Shown here: positions 27,259 through 34,595 of the stretch, piece after piece | How positions within the stretch are numbered: the stretch's first letter is position 1 | How the letters are laid out: every line of letters starts with the position of its first letter | Source: Paenibacillus doosanensis | GTDB taxonomy: Bacteria > Bacillota > Bacilli > Paenibacillales > NBRC-103111 | Reading direction: 5' to 3' | Assembly: GCF_025060755.1 (NCBI RefSeq) | Contig: NZ_JANYUY010000004.1 | Coordinates: 62,001 to 126,000 of the forward strand | Length of the DNA stretch: 64,000 nt | The notes under the pieces: generated by a model | What the model saw: the letters and a program-made list of their open reading frames with translations, nothing else | Told to the model about the DNA's origin: nothing | The model's database searches: none | Translations under genes and position numbers: made by a program

Positions 27259-28350
27259 TTATGTGCCTTGTCCATTGAAAAACACATCGATATTCGTTGA
27301 ATCGCCAGCCGAACTGGAGCGATACGACAACCGCGTGTATTTCAAAAATCTTTGCGGCACAAGCACATCGACCGAACCCGAAGCGATCCCCGTAACCGTA
27401 TCGACCTCGTCGTACCAATGGGACCCATCCGCGCTAATTTCAACGCGCGCATCCGCATTATTTGTCCCCCGGTTATATACGAAGAACGAATAGTTGCCGA
27501 ACACGCTTGTCGTCACGGCCGGCAGAGCAGTGAAGTCATCTCCGGTAGGAATATCCAGCGTCTCCTGCTCCTGGAAGGTTTTTTGCGAGATAGAGGTTAC
27601 GCTGCTCAGCGTTCCCGCCGTGATCGTCGCTCCCATGACGCTTGTCAGCGTTCCGTCCAGCAGGTTCGTCAGCGTTCCGGCTGTAATCGTCGCTCCCAGC
27701 ACGCTGGTCAGCGTACCATCCAGCAGGTTCGTCAGCGTTCCAGCTGTAATCGTCGCTCCCAGCACGCTGGTCAGCGTTCCGTCCAGCAGGTTCGTCAGCG
27801 TTCCGGCTGTAATCGTCGCTCCCATGACGCTTGTCAGCGTTCCGTCCAGCAGGTTCGTCAGCGTTCCAGCCGTAATCGTCGCTCCCAGCACGCTTGTCAG
27901 CGTACCATCCAGCAGGTTCGTCAGCGTTCCGGCTGTAATCGTCGCTCCCATGACGCTTGTCAGCGTTCCATCCAGCAGGTTCGTCAGCGTTCCAGCCGTA
28001 ATCGTCGCTCCCAGCACGCTGGTCAGCGTACCATCCAACAGGTTCGTCAGCGTCCCGGCTGTAATCGTCGCTCCCATGACGCTTGTCAGCGTTCCATCCA
28101 GCAGGTTCGTCAGCGTTCCCGCCGTAATCGTCGCTCCCATGACGCTCGTAATCGTCCCGTTCAGCAGGTTGGTCAATGTTCCCGCCGTCAACGTCACACT
28201 TTGCAAACTTACAGTCCCGTCCATAATAACGGTCAACAGATTGCCGTCGGTATCCGTTGCAAGAGGATGGTTAACAGCTGCGCTGTCCTGACCGAATATC
28301 AACGTACGCAATCTGTCCGGGTTTGTATTAAACGTTGAAAAGTTAGGCAA
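27259..28350 (-). CDS. DUF6385-like surface protein with nine 21-residue repeats
   Basis: A 363-residue protein. Residues 1-53 open with MPNFSTFN, a motif shared with two other proteins of this locus. Residues about 54-243 are nine tandem 21-residue units of the form TAGTLTNLLDGTLTSVMGAT plus Ile, with only Met/Leu exchange at one site in the middle units: hydrophobic-polar alternation suggests a beta-solenoid stalk. The last 105 residues are a beta-rich head (SFFVYNRGTNNADARVEIS, then LVPQRFLKYTRL) like the DUF6385 type. No signal peptide or transmembrane segment is seen, which fits a protein assembled from the mother cell. The start is TTG with GGGAGA 8 bases upstream. Function is inferred, not shown. 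Confidence 0.8.
   Translation of the reverse strand: MPNFSTFNTNPDRLRTLIFGQDSAAVNHPLATDTDGNLLTVIMDGTVSLQSVTLTAGTLTNLLNGTITSVMGATITAGTLTNLLDGTLTSVMGATITAGTLTNLLDGTLTSVLGATITAGTLTNLLDGTLTSVMGATITAGTLTNLLDGTLTSVLGATITAGTLTNLLDGTLTSVMGATITAGTLTNLLDGTLTSVLGATITAGTLTNLLDGTLTSVLGATITAGTLTNLLDGTLTSVMGATITAGTLSSVTSISQKTFQEQETLDIPTGDDFTALPAVTTSVFGNYSFFVYNRGTNNADARVEISADGSHWYDEVDTVTGIASGSVDVLVPQRFLKYTRLSYRSSSAGDSTNIDVFFNGQGT
27608..28190 (-). repeat. 63-bp coding tandem repeats
   Basis: Nine near-identical 63-bp units lie inside the surface-protein gene. They differ mainly at a CAT/CAG site (Met or Leu on the coding strand) and a few synonymous positions. The strict alternation of Met and Leu in the central units suggests duplication in blocks of two. 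Confidence 0.9.
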
Positions 28351-28405
28351 GCCGCATTTCTCCCTTCACAGAAAATGTAAAACTAACGAAGACACTCCAG
28401 GCCGT

Positions 28406-28879
28406 TTACGCTACGGTCCTTGCCTGGAAATACACATCGACCGTCGAGCTCTGGTCAGGGTCCTCGGCACGGACAGCGACTCGCGCATAATACAGGAAGC
28501 GGACCGGCACCAGCGCCAAAGTCGCACCGCTATCAATGACCTCTTCTACGTCATCGGCAAAATCGTGGCGGTTGGGACTAATCTGAATTTTGGCCACGAT
28601 CGGATGTTCGCCCCGATTTACGATACCGTAAGAGTACATAGTCAATTGCGATACGTCCTGAACGGGAAGTACCGTAAATTCACCCCCCGCTTTAATATTA
28701 AGAAACGTATGGGGAGCTTCCTTATGACATGAATGGCGGCATTTCCGCTTTTTTTTGCGCAAACATACAGCACAAGCCGGTCTCAGCAGAATTCGGCACT
28801 TGTTTTTGCACTTATGCTTGCTTTTGCCCGTCTTGGCTTTTTTCCGTTTGCGCATATCGCAATCCATTCTTGATCCCAT
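28406..28879 (-). CDS. DUF6385-like protein with Cys/Lys-rich N-terminal arm
   Basis: A 157-residue protein. The first 53 residues are extremely basic and carry seven cysteines (positions 7, 24, 28, 36, 39, 47, 51) in CxxxC and CxxC spacings. Residues about 58-157 form a head homologous to that of the neighbouring repeat protein (MYSYGIVNRGEHPIVAKIQIS, shortened to the part before IQIS, then LVPVRFLYYARVAV and VDVYFQA at the end). The ATG at 28879 has AAGGGGAG 5 bases upstream. No secretion signal. The arm could form intermolecular disulfides, as the N-terminal connectors of Bacillus endospore appendage subunits do. That comparison is mine and by design only, not by sequence homology. It is first in an operon with the repeat protein (55-bp gap). 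Confidence 0.78.
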   Translation of the reverse strand: MGSRMDCDMRKRKKAKTGKSKHKCKNKCRILLRPACAVCLRKKKRKCRHSCHKEAPHTFLNIKAGGEFTVLPVQDVSQLTMYSYGIVNRGEHPIVAKIQISPNRHDFADDVEEVIDSGATLALVPVRFLYYARVAVRAEDPDQSSTVDVYFQARTVA

Positions 28880-28908
28880 AGTAACTCCCCTTAAAAGTTG
28901 TGCTGCCA

Positions 28909-28934
28909 TAGTGTATGGTTTCTCAAACGAAGGT
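28909..28934 (-). promoter_or_regulatory. Candidate SigE/SigK promoter of the DUF6385 genes
   Basis: On the minus strand CATACACTA (28917 down to 28909) fits both the SigE -10 (CATACAnT) and SigK -10 (CATAnnnTA) consensus. An AC at 28934-28933 is placed near the expected -35. Transcription would start about 25 bases before the ATG. Confidence 0.45.
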
Positions 28935-28985
28935 GAAACGGCTCATGCCTCCACAAAATGTAAATCGTTACCAATAAACCCAAAC

Positions 28986-29012
28986 AACGCAATTCTATAC
29001 TTACATATTGTA
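28986..29012 (+). promoter_or_regulatory. Candidate SigK promoter of the jelly-roll-like genes
   Basis: CATATTGTA (29004-29012) fits the SigK -10 pattern CATAnnnTA, with an AC at 28987-28988 about 16 bases upstream. No convincing SigA -35 is present. The region 28910-29067 is otherwise AT-rich and non-coding. Confidence 0.4.
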
Positions 29013-29067
29013 TAGTATCGCGCGATGAATGCAGTTAGCCTATGAACTGAAAAAAGCAGGTGTGCCG

Positions 29068-29601
29068 ATGACGAATTATTCCGTATTCAATAAATCGAAC
29101 AGCCCTTTGTACACCCAAATGACGAATACGTACACTTCACCGGGAATCGAATCCGAACCCGAAGGAAGCGCAGCCAAATCCGGAATTCTATACACGCTCT
29201 CCTCCGGCAGCGTCAGTGTTCCGGCAAGCCAAAGCTTGCTGCTGCAAGCAGTCAATCCCGCCGGCAGCGGCAAAACCATGTACGTATCGCGCATTATGGG
29301 AGGAGTCACGGGTTCGGCTGCGGTTTTCGTCTACTCCGGCGGCACGATAACGGGCGGTACGAACCCCGTTCCCGTCAATATGCTGTTTGGAAGCACGAGT
29401 AAGAGCAGCATGACGACGAAGCAGAGCACAGGCACTTTGGGGGCAACCTTTATCAACGTGATCAGTCTGCCCGTCTCCTCAGGTCTGTACAGCATCCCGT
29501 TGACCGGCAGCATCGTCGTCCCGGCAGGACAAATCTTAACGGTAACGGTAGGTACCGGAGCATTGACCGCGTCCATTAACATAGTCTGGTGGGAATTTTA
29601 A
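29068..29601 (+). CDS. Jelly-roll-like surface protein A (unrecognised family)
   Basis: A 177-residue protein rich in Ser, Thr, Gly and Val with no charged core and no cysteine. It begins MTNYSVFNKSNSP, matching the N-termini of the repeat protein on the other strand and of its downstream paralogue. Short beta-strand segments (GKTMYVSRIMGG, then GSIVVPAGQILTVTVG) and the terminus INIVWWEF recur in the paralogue. No signal peptide. The ATG at 29068 is favoured over the upstream one at 29029 because it aligns with both related starts. I do not recognise a named family. A structural subunit of a filament or coat is the most economical reading. Confidence 0.72.
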   Translation: MTNYSVFNKSNSPLYTQMTNTYTSPGIESEPEGSAAKSGILYTLSSGSVSVPASQSLLLQAVNPAGSGKTMYVSRIMGGVTGSAAVFVYSGGTITGGTNPVPVNMLFGSTSKSSMTTKQSTGTLGATFINVISLPVSSGLYSIPLTGSIVVPAGQILTVTVGTGALTASINIVWWEF

Positions 29602-29629
29602 ACAACAGCCTTGCAAGGAGAGGAGAACT

Positions 29630-30211
29630 ATGCCGAACCATTCCGTCTTCAATCCGCATAACCAACCCGTGTTTACCCTTATCACCAATGCTTACAGCTC
29701 TCCCGGAACGGTCGCCCCTCCGGAGACAAGCGCCGGCAGCAACGGCAGCATGTATATCTCAACCGCCTCCAATTCTTCCTCGCTGGGGCTGTTGGGAGGG
29801 TCCGTCACCATTACATTGCAAATCAGCAATCCCGGTTCCAGCGGCAAGACGCTGTACGTGTCGCGCATTGCAGGGGGGACGGGGATTTCGCTAAACCTTT
29901 TGTCCTCCTTCTCCGCCAACTTTACGCTGATCAAAGGAGGAACCCTGACTTCCCCTACGTCGGCAAGCAAATTGAACACCAACTTCTCCAGCGCCAACGT
30001 CAGCGTCATGACGGCCAATTCCTCCACCTCGGCCGTCTCCGGCGGCACGGCCTTTTTTGCGCTTCCTGTCAATGCCGGACAATTCGCGCTCGAGCAGACG
30101 GGGAGCATCGTAGTGCCGGCAGGACAATCGATAGCTGCGACGCTCAGCGCCTCTTTGAGCGTTGCCGGCGTCCTTTCGACGACTTTGAATATCGCATGGT
30201 GGGAGGCATGA
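29630..30211 (+). CDS. Jelly-roll-like surface protein B (paralogue of A)
   Basis: A 193-residue paralogue of the upstream gene: MPNHSVFNPHNQPVFTLITN start, GKTLYVSRIAGG in the middle, GSIVVPAGQSIAATL and LNIAWWEA at the end. It carries a slightly longer central loop. AAGGAGAGGAG precedes the ATG. The gap to gene A is 28 bases, so they are one transcript ended by the hairpin at 30232-30278. Like A it lacks cysteine, signal peptide and membrane segments. Two similar subunits in tandem are common for major and minor components of one polymer, but assembly is inference. Confidence 0.75.
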   Translation: MPNHSVFNPHNQPVFTLITNAYSSPGTVAPPETSAGSNGSMYISTASNSSSLGLLGGSVTITLQISNPGSSGKTLYVSRIAGGTGISLNLLSSFSANFTLIKGGTLTSPTSASKLNTNFSSANVSVMTANSSTSAVSGGTAFFALPVNAGQFALEQTGSIVVPAGQSIAATLSASLSVAGVLSTTLNIAWWEA

Positions 30212-30231
30212 TGGAGGAGGGCCCGTACTGC

Positions 30232-30278
30232 AAAAAAAGAGCCGGGGCCTCAACTAGAGGCACTCGGCTCTTATTCTT
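30232..30278. terminator. Bidirectional intrinsic terminator
   Basis: AGAGCCG and CGGCTCT form the outer stem and GCCTC/GAGGC the inner one. TTATTCTT follows on the plus strand and T7 on the minus strand. It separates the surface-protein pair from the convergent FAD enzyme gene. Confidence 0.8.
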
Positions 30279-30321
30279 CAACTATCGTTCTTCTTACCGG
30301 CTCCAGACACAGCCTTCCGCA

Positions 30322-31761
30322 CTACGGGGCTACCCGCTCCACTATGGAGCGCGCGATCCAGATGCCCGCGGCTCCGGCCTGCGCCAGTCCCCGGGTTACT
30401 CCCGCGCCGTCGCCGCCGCAGTACAAACCGCCGATCTCGCTCTCCAGCTGCGTGGTCAGCTTCGGCCGAGCGGAATAAAACTTCGCTTCCACGCCGTAGA
30501 ACAGCGTATGCTCGGAAGCGATGCCCGGCGTAACCTTGTCGAGCGCCTCGACCATTTCGATCAGACTTTTCATCGTATTGTACGGCAGTACAAGGCCCAA
30601 ATCGCCGGGCACGGCCTCTTTGAGCGTCGGCTCGAGGAACCCCTCCTTGATGCGCCCTTCGGTGGAACGGCGCCCGCGGATAATATCGCCGTACTTTTGC
30701 ACGATCACGCCTCCGCTCGATAAATCGTTGGCCCGCTTGCATATTTCCCGGGCATATTCGTTCGGCTTGTCGAACGGCTCCGTGAAGCGATGCGAGACAA
30801 GCAGCGCAAAGTTCGTGTTGGCCGAACCGAGTGCAGGGTCCTTGTACGCGTGGCCGTTGGCCGCCATAACGCCGCTGTGATTCTCCACCACCACATGGCC
30901 GGACGGATTGCTGCAGAACGTGCGGACGCGCGTCCCGACCGACGTATTGAAAATAAATTTACCCTCATATAAATGCTCGTTGATTTCCTGCATCACGACA
31001 TCCGAGGTTTCCACGCGCACTCCGACATCCACCTGGTTGTTAAACATCGGGATGCGCCGTTTCTTCAGAATATCCGTCAGCCAAGCGGACCCGTCCCGCC
31101 CCGGCGCAACGATAACGTAATCCGCCTCGATCTCCTCGCCGTTTGCGAGCGCGACGCCTTTCACGCGTTGGCGACCGTCTTCTTTGACCGTCAAGATGTC
31201 GGCCGCCTCCGTCTTGTTCATCATATCGATATGCCGCTTCAAATGGCGGTTGATCGATTGCAGAATCTCCAGATTTTTCTCCGTGCCCAGGTGGCGCACC
31301 TGCGCCCGCAGCAGCTTTAGTCCCGCCGCGTAGCCGCGCTGCTCGATCGAGCGGACGACGTCGGTCAGCGGGTCCGTAATCGTATCCGGAGCGCCGTGCT
31401 CCAGGTTGAGGCGGTCTACATAAGTGATCAGTTCAAGCACTTTGGACGGAGCCAAATAATCGGTCAGCCAGCCTCCGAACTCCGTCGTAATATTGAACTT
31501 GCCGTCGCTGTACGCTCCCGCTCCTCCGAACCCGCTCGTGATGGAACAGGCGGGAAGACAGCCTGCATAAGATTTTTTGCCCGCTGGCGGCGGACACAGC
31601 TTGATCTTCTCCTCCAGAATCGGACAGCGCCGGCTGTCGATATCATGACCTTTATCCATAAGCAGCACCTTCAAATGCGGCGCTTTCAACAATAATTCAT
31701 AAGCGGCGAAAATCCCCGCCGGTCCGGCTCCTACAATAATGACATCATAACGTCTGCTCAT
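30322..31761 (-). CDS. NAD(P)/FAD-dependent oxidoreductase (COG2509 type)
   Basis: A 479-residue flavoprotein. The N-terminal dinucleotide fold is YDVIIVGAGPAGIFAAYELL. A cysteine-containing segment follows (RRCPILEEKIKLCPPP, then GCLPACSITSGFGGAGAYSDG), then the second nucleotide motif DYVIVAPGRDGSAW near residue 240, and GGLYCGGDGAGVTRGLAQAG at the C-terminus. This is the uncharacterised FAD-dependent dehydrogenase group. Substrate unknown. The ATG at 31761 follows GGAGGAGC and AAGAAGG. The 5' leader of about 230 bases contains a purine riboswitch and terminator, so expression should respond to guanine-type purines. No other purine gene is adjacent. Confidence 0.85.
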   Translation of the reverse strand: MSRRYDVIIVGAGPAGIFAAYELLLKAPHLKVLLMDKGHDIDSRRCPILEEKIKLCPPPAGKKSYAGCLPACSITSGFGGAGAYSDGKFNITTEFGGWLTDYLAPSKVLELITYVDRLNLEHGAPDTITDPLTDVVRSIEQRGYAAGLKLLRAQVRHLGTEKNLEILQSINRHLKRHIDMMNKTEAADILTVKEDGRQRVKGVALANGEEIEADYVIVAPGRDGSAWLTDILKKRRIPMFNNQVDVGVRVETSDVVMQEINEHLYEGKFIFNTSVGTRVRTFCSNPSGHVVVENHSGVMAANGHAYKDPALGSANTNFALLVSHRFTEPFDKPNEYAREICKRANDLSSGGVIVQKYGDIIRGRRSTEGRIKEGFLEPTLKEAVPGDLGLVLPYNTMKSLIEMVEALDKVTPGIASEHTLFYGVEAKFYSARPKLTTQLESEIGGLYCGGDGAGVTRGLAQAGAAGIWIARSIVERVAP

Positions 31762-31887
31762 CCTTCTTAGCTCCTCCGCAAGATAGAATTCATTGCCATA
31801 CCGCTGCGAGCAACCGAAGACCCTTCGAGAAAACGATTTCATTGCATTTCGGGATATTGCTATTCGGCGGCAATACCCGATAACAAC

Positions 31888-31941
31888 AAAAAACCCCGGC
31901 TGCGAGAAGGTACGGTAAGCCCGCCCACTCGTAGCCAGGAA
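31888..31941 (-). terminator. Riboswitch-controlled terminator
   Basis: The strand CTCGCAGCCGGGG (plus positions 31894-31906) is followed by T6 and is complementary, with G-U pairs and one mismatch, to TTCCTGGCTACGAG (31928-31941), which is the 3' half of P3 and P1 of the aptamer. Terminator and ligand-bound aptamer therefore exclude each other. Confidence 0.7.
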
Positions 31942-31993
31942 TTTAAGGTTCCTTGTAGAGACCTCCGGCCCATATCGCCGAAGATATACGAAC
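31927..31993 (-). promoter_or_regulatory. Purine riboswitch aptamer, guanine type (C74)
   Basis: Read on the minus strand: P1 TTCGTA pairs with TACGAG; P2 TTCGGC/GCCGGA closes the loop GATATGG; J2/3 reads GGTCTCTAC; P3 AGGAA/TTCCT closes the loop CCTTAAA; J3/1 is GGCTACGAG. This is the three-way junction of the xpt family, including the two loops whose G and C residues pair with each other. The base that sets specificity (position 74) is C, as in guanine switches, not the U of adenine switches. It lies about 165 bases before the FAD oxidoreductase start. Confidence 0.92.
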
Positions 31994-32219
31994 AGTTGTT
32001 AAGTTGCGTCATATTCCATTGCCATCTAGAATGGTAAATCAGTTCATTACAATTGTCAAGAGCTTCAGCGGAATTCATTCGTATTTAGGCGAAATATAAC
32101 AGGTTTTATCTTTATACCATGGAATTTTCGATAAAAAACACGAACGTTGTTATCTATCGTCCGATGTTTCTCGGGCCGGCTTTTTCCAGTAAAAACGCTG
32201 CCAGGTTCATATTCGTATT

Positions 32220-33194
32220 TTACGATGGATTTTTGACATGCATTCTTTTCTGCAATTCGCGAATCGTCGCTGCAATGCCGTCGGCCGGCTTCGTTGTCGG
32301 GATCGGGCCGATATGCCGCTTGTATTTGTCTCCGCTTAGGCGCAGCGGCTCTTCGGTTAAGTACAGCATTTCGACAACCTCCTTCATGACGGGGACAAAT
32401 AAACCGAGCAGCCTTAACCCGGTCCGGCCCAGCGAAATGACCGGTTTCTTCAAGCCGCTCGCTTGCCGGGCGATCCGAACGATTTCATATCCGGAAATGA
32501 TATCGGAGCCGGGAATATGCCAATTTTGACCATACGCCTGATCGCGTCCCGCAAGCTCGACAATCATTTCGGCCGCGTCCGGCAAGTACACATATTCACG
32601 GGGAACCTTCATGTTTCCGATGAAGAAGGCCGGTTTGCCCGCAGCGATCGCTTCGAACGTTCCGCCCAAATACGAAGCTTGATTCGCGGTCGGTCCGTAA
32701 TAGTCCGGCAATCGGACAATCATTGCGCGCGCATGCGGCCATCTGCCGCTAAAGATCATCTGCTCAAAAGCAAGCCGCACTCGCCCCTTCTTCGTATGAG
32801 GCTGCTTCGGATGCTCCTCGGTTATCCAGTCCGACCGTCCCCGTCCGTAAGGGTAAATGCCGTCTACCGCCACCACCTTCAAGCTCAATCGGTTAGCCGC
32901 TTCCATGACCGACTCGCCCAGCGGAATCAGTTTGCTTTCCATCTCATGGTAAGGGACGTTCGCGCAATGGAACAATACATCCGCTTCTGTCGAGGCTACG
33001 GCTATGTCATCGGGCCGGAAAGCGTCCCCGACGGATAATGACAGATGCGAAGGATGGCCAAGCTCATCCGCAAGCTCCTCCAGCTTACGGCGTGAACGTC
33101 CGAAGGCAATGACGGGCACACCCCTTTTGACCAACTCGGCCGTAACCACCGCACCGGTTCCGCCCGTCGCGCCTAATACAATCGCTTTTTTCAT
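32220..33194 (-). CDS. NAD-dependent epimerase/dehydratase-like SDR
   Basis: A 324-residue atypical or extended short-chain dehydrogenase. It opens with the Rossmann motif KKAIVLGATGGTGAVVTAEL. FGRSRRKLEEL follows the second strand, DVLFHCANVPY gives the central strand, and GIYPYGRG plus IVRLPDYYGPTANQAS mark the extended-SDR region. The usual YxxxK pair is not in the standard place, so catalysis may be lost or altered. GAAGGAGA stands before the ATG. Upstream is a long inverted repeat that looks like a TetR/MarR operator, but no regulator gene is adjacent. Confidence 0.85.
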   Translation of the reverse strand: MKKAIVLGATGGTGAVVTAELVKRGVPVIAFGRSRRKLEELADELGHPSHLSLSVGDAFRPDDIAVASTEADVLFHCANVPYHEMESKLIPLGESVMEAANRLSLKVVAVDGIYPYGRGRSDWITEEHPKQPHTKKGRVRLAFEQMIFSGRWPHARAMIVRLPDYYGPTANQASYLGGTFEAIAAGKPAFFIGNMKVPREYVYLPDAAEMIVELAGRDQAYGQNWHIPGSDIISGYEIVRIARQASGLKKPVISLGRTGLRLLGLFVPVMKEVVEMLYLTEEPLRLSGDKYKRHIGPIPTTKPADGIAATIRELQKRMHVKNPS

Positions 33195-33221
33195 CAGACA
33201 GCAACTCTCCTTCGAATTGTA

Positions 33222-33278
33222 ATTGATCAGTCACTAATTAATGATTAAACTATATCAATAGGTTAGTGATTGGTCAAT
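33222..33278 (-). promoter_or_regulatory. Inverted repeat upstream of the SDR gene, probable operator
   Basis: ATTGATCAGTCACTAA (33222-33237) is the inverse of TTAGTGATTGGTCAAT (33263-33278) with two mismatches. It lies 28-84 bases before the start codon. A sequence like TTAGTGACTGATCAA is typical of sites bound by TetR or MarR proteins. Confidence 0.5.
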
Positions 33279-33345
33279 AACTAATTTTCAAGAGAAGGCA
33301 CCGTTCTGTGCTTCGGCAACACGTCCACCATGACCGCGTTCACAT

Positions 33346-33524
33346 CTAGAAGTCCGGTGAAAAACGAGCGGAGGGGCCATTTGAGTCTGGAAAAGCGTAA
33401 GCGGTCGCCTTTGAAAACGGATTCTCTCCACAGAAAAACGAAAGAACAATCCAAAGCATCCGTTTTCAACAGCGATTGGAGGATCAAATGGACGCCGCAG
33501 CAGACTTTTTCACCACCCTTCTAG
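33346..33524. repeat. 179-bp miniature inverted-repeat element, full copy
   Basis: It starts CTAGAAGTCCGGTGAAAAA and ends GACTTTTTCACCACCCTTCTAG, so the ends are inverted repeats. The middle is an imperfect palindrome (GGATTCTCTCCACAG hairpin flanked by AAACGGAT and ATCCGTTT). The copy at 53502-53680 is about 90 per cent identical by eye. Confidence 0.85.
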
Positions 33525-33530
33525 GAACGG

Positions 33531-33560
33531 CAAAAAAGAGGGCCGATTACAGCCCTCTCT
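33531..33560 (-). terminator. Intrinsic terminator
   Basis: On the minus strand GAGGGC and GCCCTC close an 8-base loop followed by T6. It ends the transcript of the dehydrogenase gene that stops at 33575. Confidence 0.85.
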
Positions 33561-33574
33561 CTTGTTCCCGTCCG

Positions 33575-34462
33575 TTATTGCTGCTGCAAATACACCTTGA
33601 ACAACGCCTGCGTGCCGCTATCCTCTTCTCCCATTCGGGCCAGCCGTTCGTATAACGAAAGAGCAAGCGACAATCCAGGCAGGTCCAGATTCATTTCCTT
33701 CGCAGAGTCCAGCGCAATTTGCATATCCTTAATAAAATGCTTCACATAAAATCCGGGCGCATAATCGCCGTTGATCACCCGCGGAGCGAGATTGCTCAAG
33801 GAGAAGCTCCCTGCAGCCCCCGACTGGATGCTTTTCAATACGGTCGAGGGGTCGAGCCCTGCCTTCTCGGCATAAATCAGCGCCTCGCAGACGCCCATCA
33901 TATTGGATGCGATGGCAATCTGATTGCACATCTTCGTAAATTGGCCGGAGCCCGCAGGCCCTTGATGGACAATCTGCGTCCCCATCGCTTCCAGAACGGG
34001 TACGGCCTGCTCAAAGGCTTCCTTGCTGCCGCCCGCCATAATGGACAGGCGCGCCTCTCTGGCCCCGATATCCCCGCCGGAAACGGGAGCGTCCAGCGCC
34101 CAGATTCCCCGCTTCGACGCCTCTTCCTCAATCCGCTTGGCGAGCGAAGGACTAGAGGTCGTCATGTCTATGACAAGCGCTCCCTGCTTGGCGAACGGAA
34201 TGACGCCCTGGTCTCCCAAATACACTTCCTCAACGTCGCGGGGATAGCCCACCATCGTAATGATGACGTCGCACAATGGAGCCAGCGCGGCAGGCGATGA
34301 GTGCCAGGATGCCCCTTGGGCTACCAACGATTCCGCCTTCTCCTTCGTACGGCTGTAGACATGCAGCTTGTGGCCTTTGCTCATCAGGTGGCCGGCCATG
34401 CTTTTGCCCATAACCCCTGTGCCGATAAAACCGATTACCGTGTTTTCCGCAGTTCGTTCCAA
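33575..34462 (-). CDS. 3-hydroxyisobutyrate dehydrogenase family protein (GarR/MmsB-like)
   Basis: A 295-residue beta-hydroxyacid dehydrogenase. Nucleotide motif IGFIGTGVMGKSMAGHL at the N-terminus, substrate motif DAPVSGGDIGAREARLSIM near residue 120, and the catalytic-lysine region GSGQFTKMCNQIAIASNM near 170. Members oxidise 3-hydroxyisobutyrate, tartronate semialdehyde or similar. The exact substrate cannot be told. The likely start is TTG at 34462, with AAAAGGGGA upstream. A longer frame to 34531 has no ribosome site and adds residues not seen in the family. Single-gene unit. Confidence 0.9.
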   Translation of the reverse strand: MERTAENTVIGFIGTGVMGKSMAGHLMSKGHKLHVYSRTKEKAESLVAQGASWHSSPAALAPLCDVIITMVGYPRDVEEVYLGDQGVIPFAKQGALVIDMTTSSPSLAKRIEEEASKRGIWALDAPVSGGDIGAREARLSIMAGGSKEAFEQAVPVLEAMGTQIVHQGPAGSGQFTKMCNQIAIASNMMGVCEALIYAEKAGLDPSTVLKSIQSGAAGSFSLSNLAPRVINGDYAPGFYVKHFIKDMQIALDSAKEMNLDLPGLSLALSLYERLARMGEEDSGTQALFKVYLQQQ

Positions 34463-34595
34463 GATGAAGTCCCCTTTTCGTTTGAAATCTTCAGCTGGGA
34501 TGATGCAGCCATCCTGTAACCAAACTAACACTGCGGATTAGGATTGTCAATTTGTGGAGAGCAGGGCAAAAGGGCGCAAAGAAAGCGCATTCGAA

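Noticed and set aside
27608-28190. CRISPR-like regular repeats
   Set aside because: Units are contiguous 63-bp coding repeats without unique spacers, and no cas genes are present.
27352-28338. Long plus-strand open frames through the 63-bp repeat array
   Set aside because: Repeats with a length divisible by three keep any frame open. The minus-strand frame has the ribosome site, the shared N-terminal motif and a recognisable head domain.
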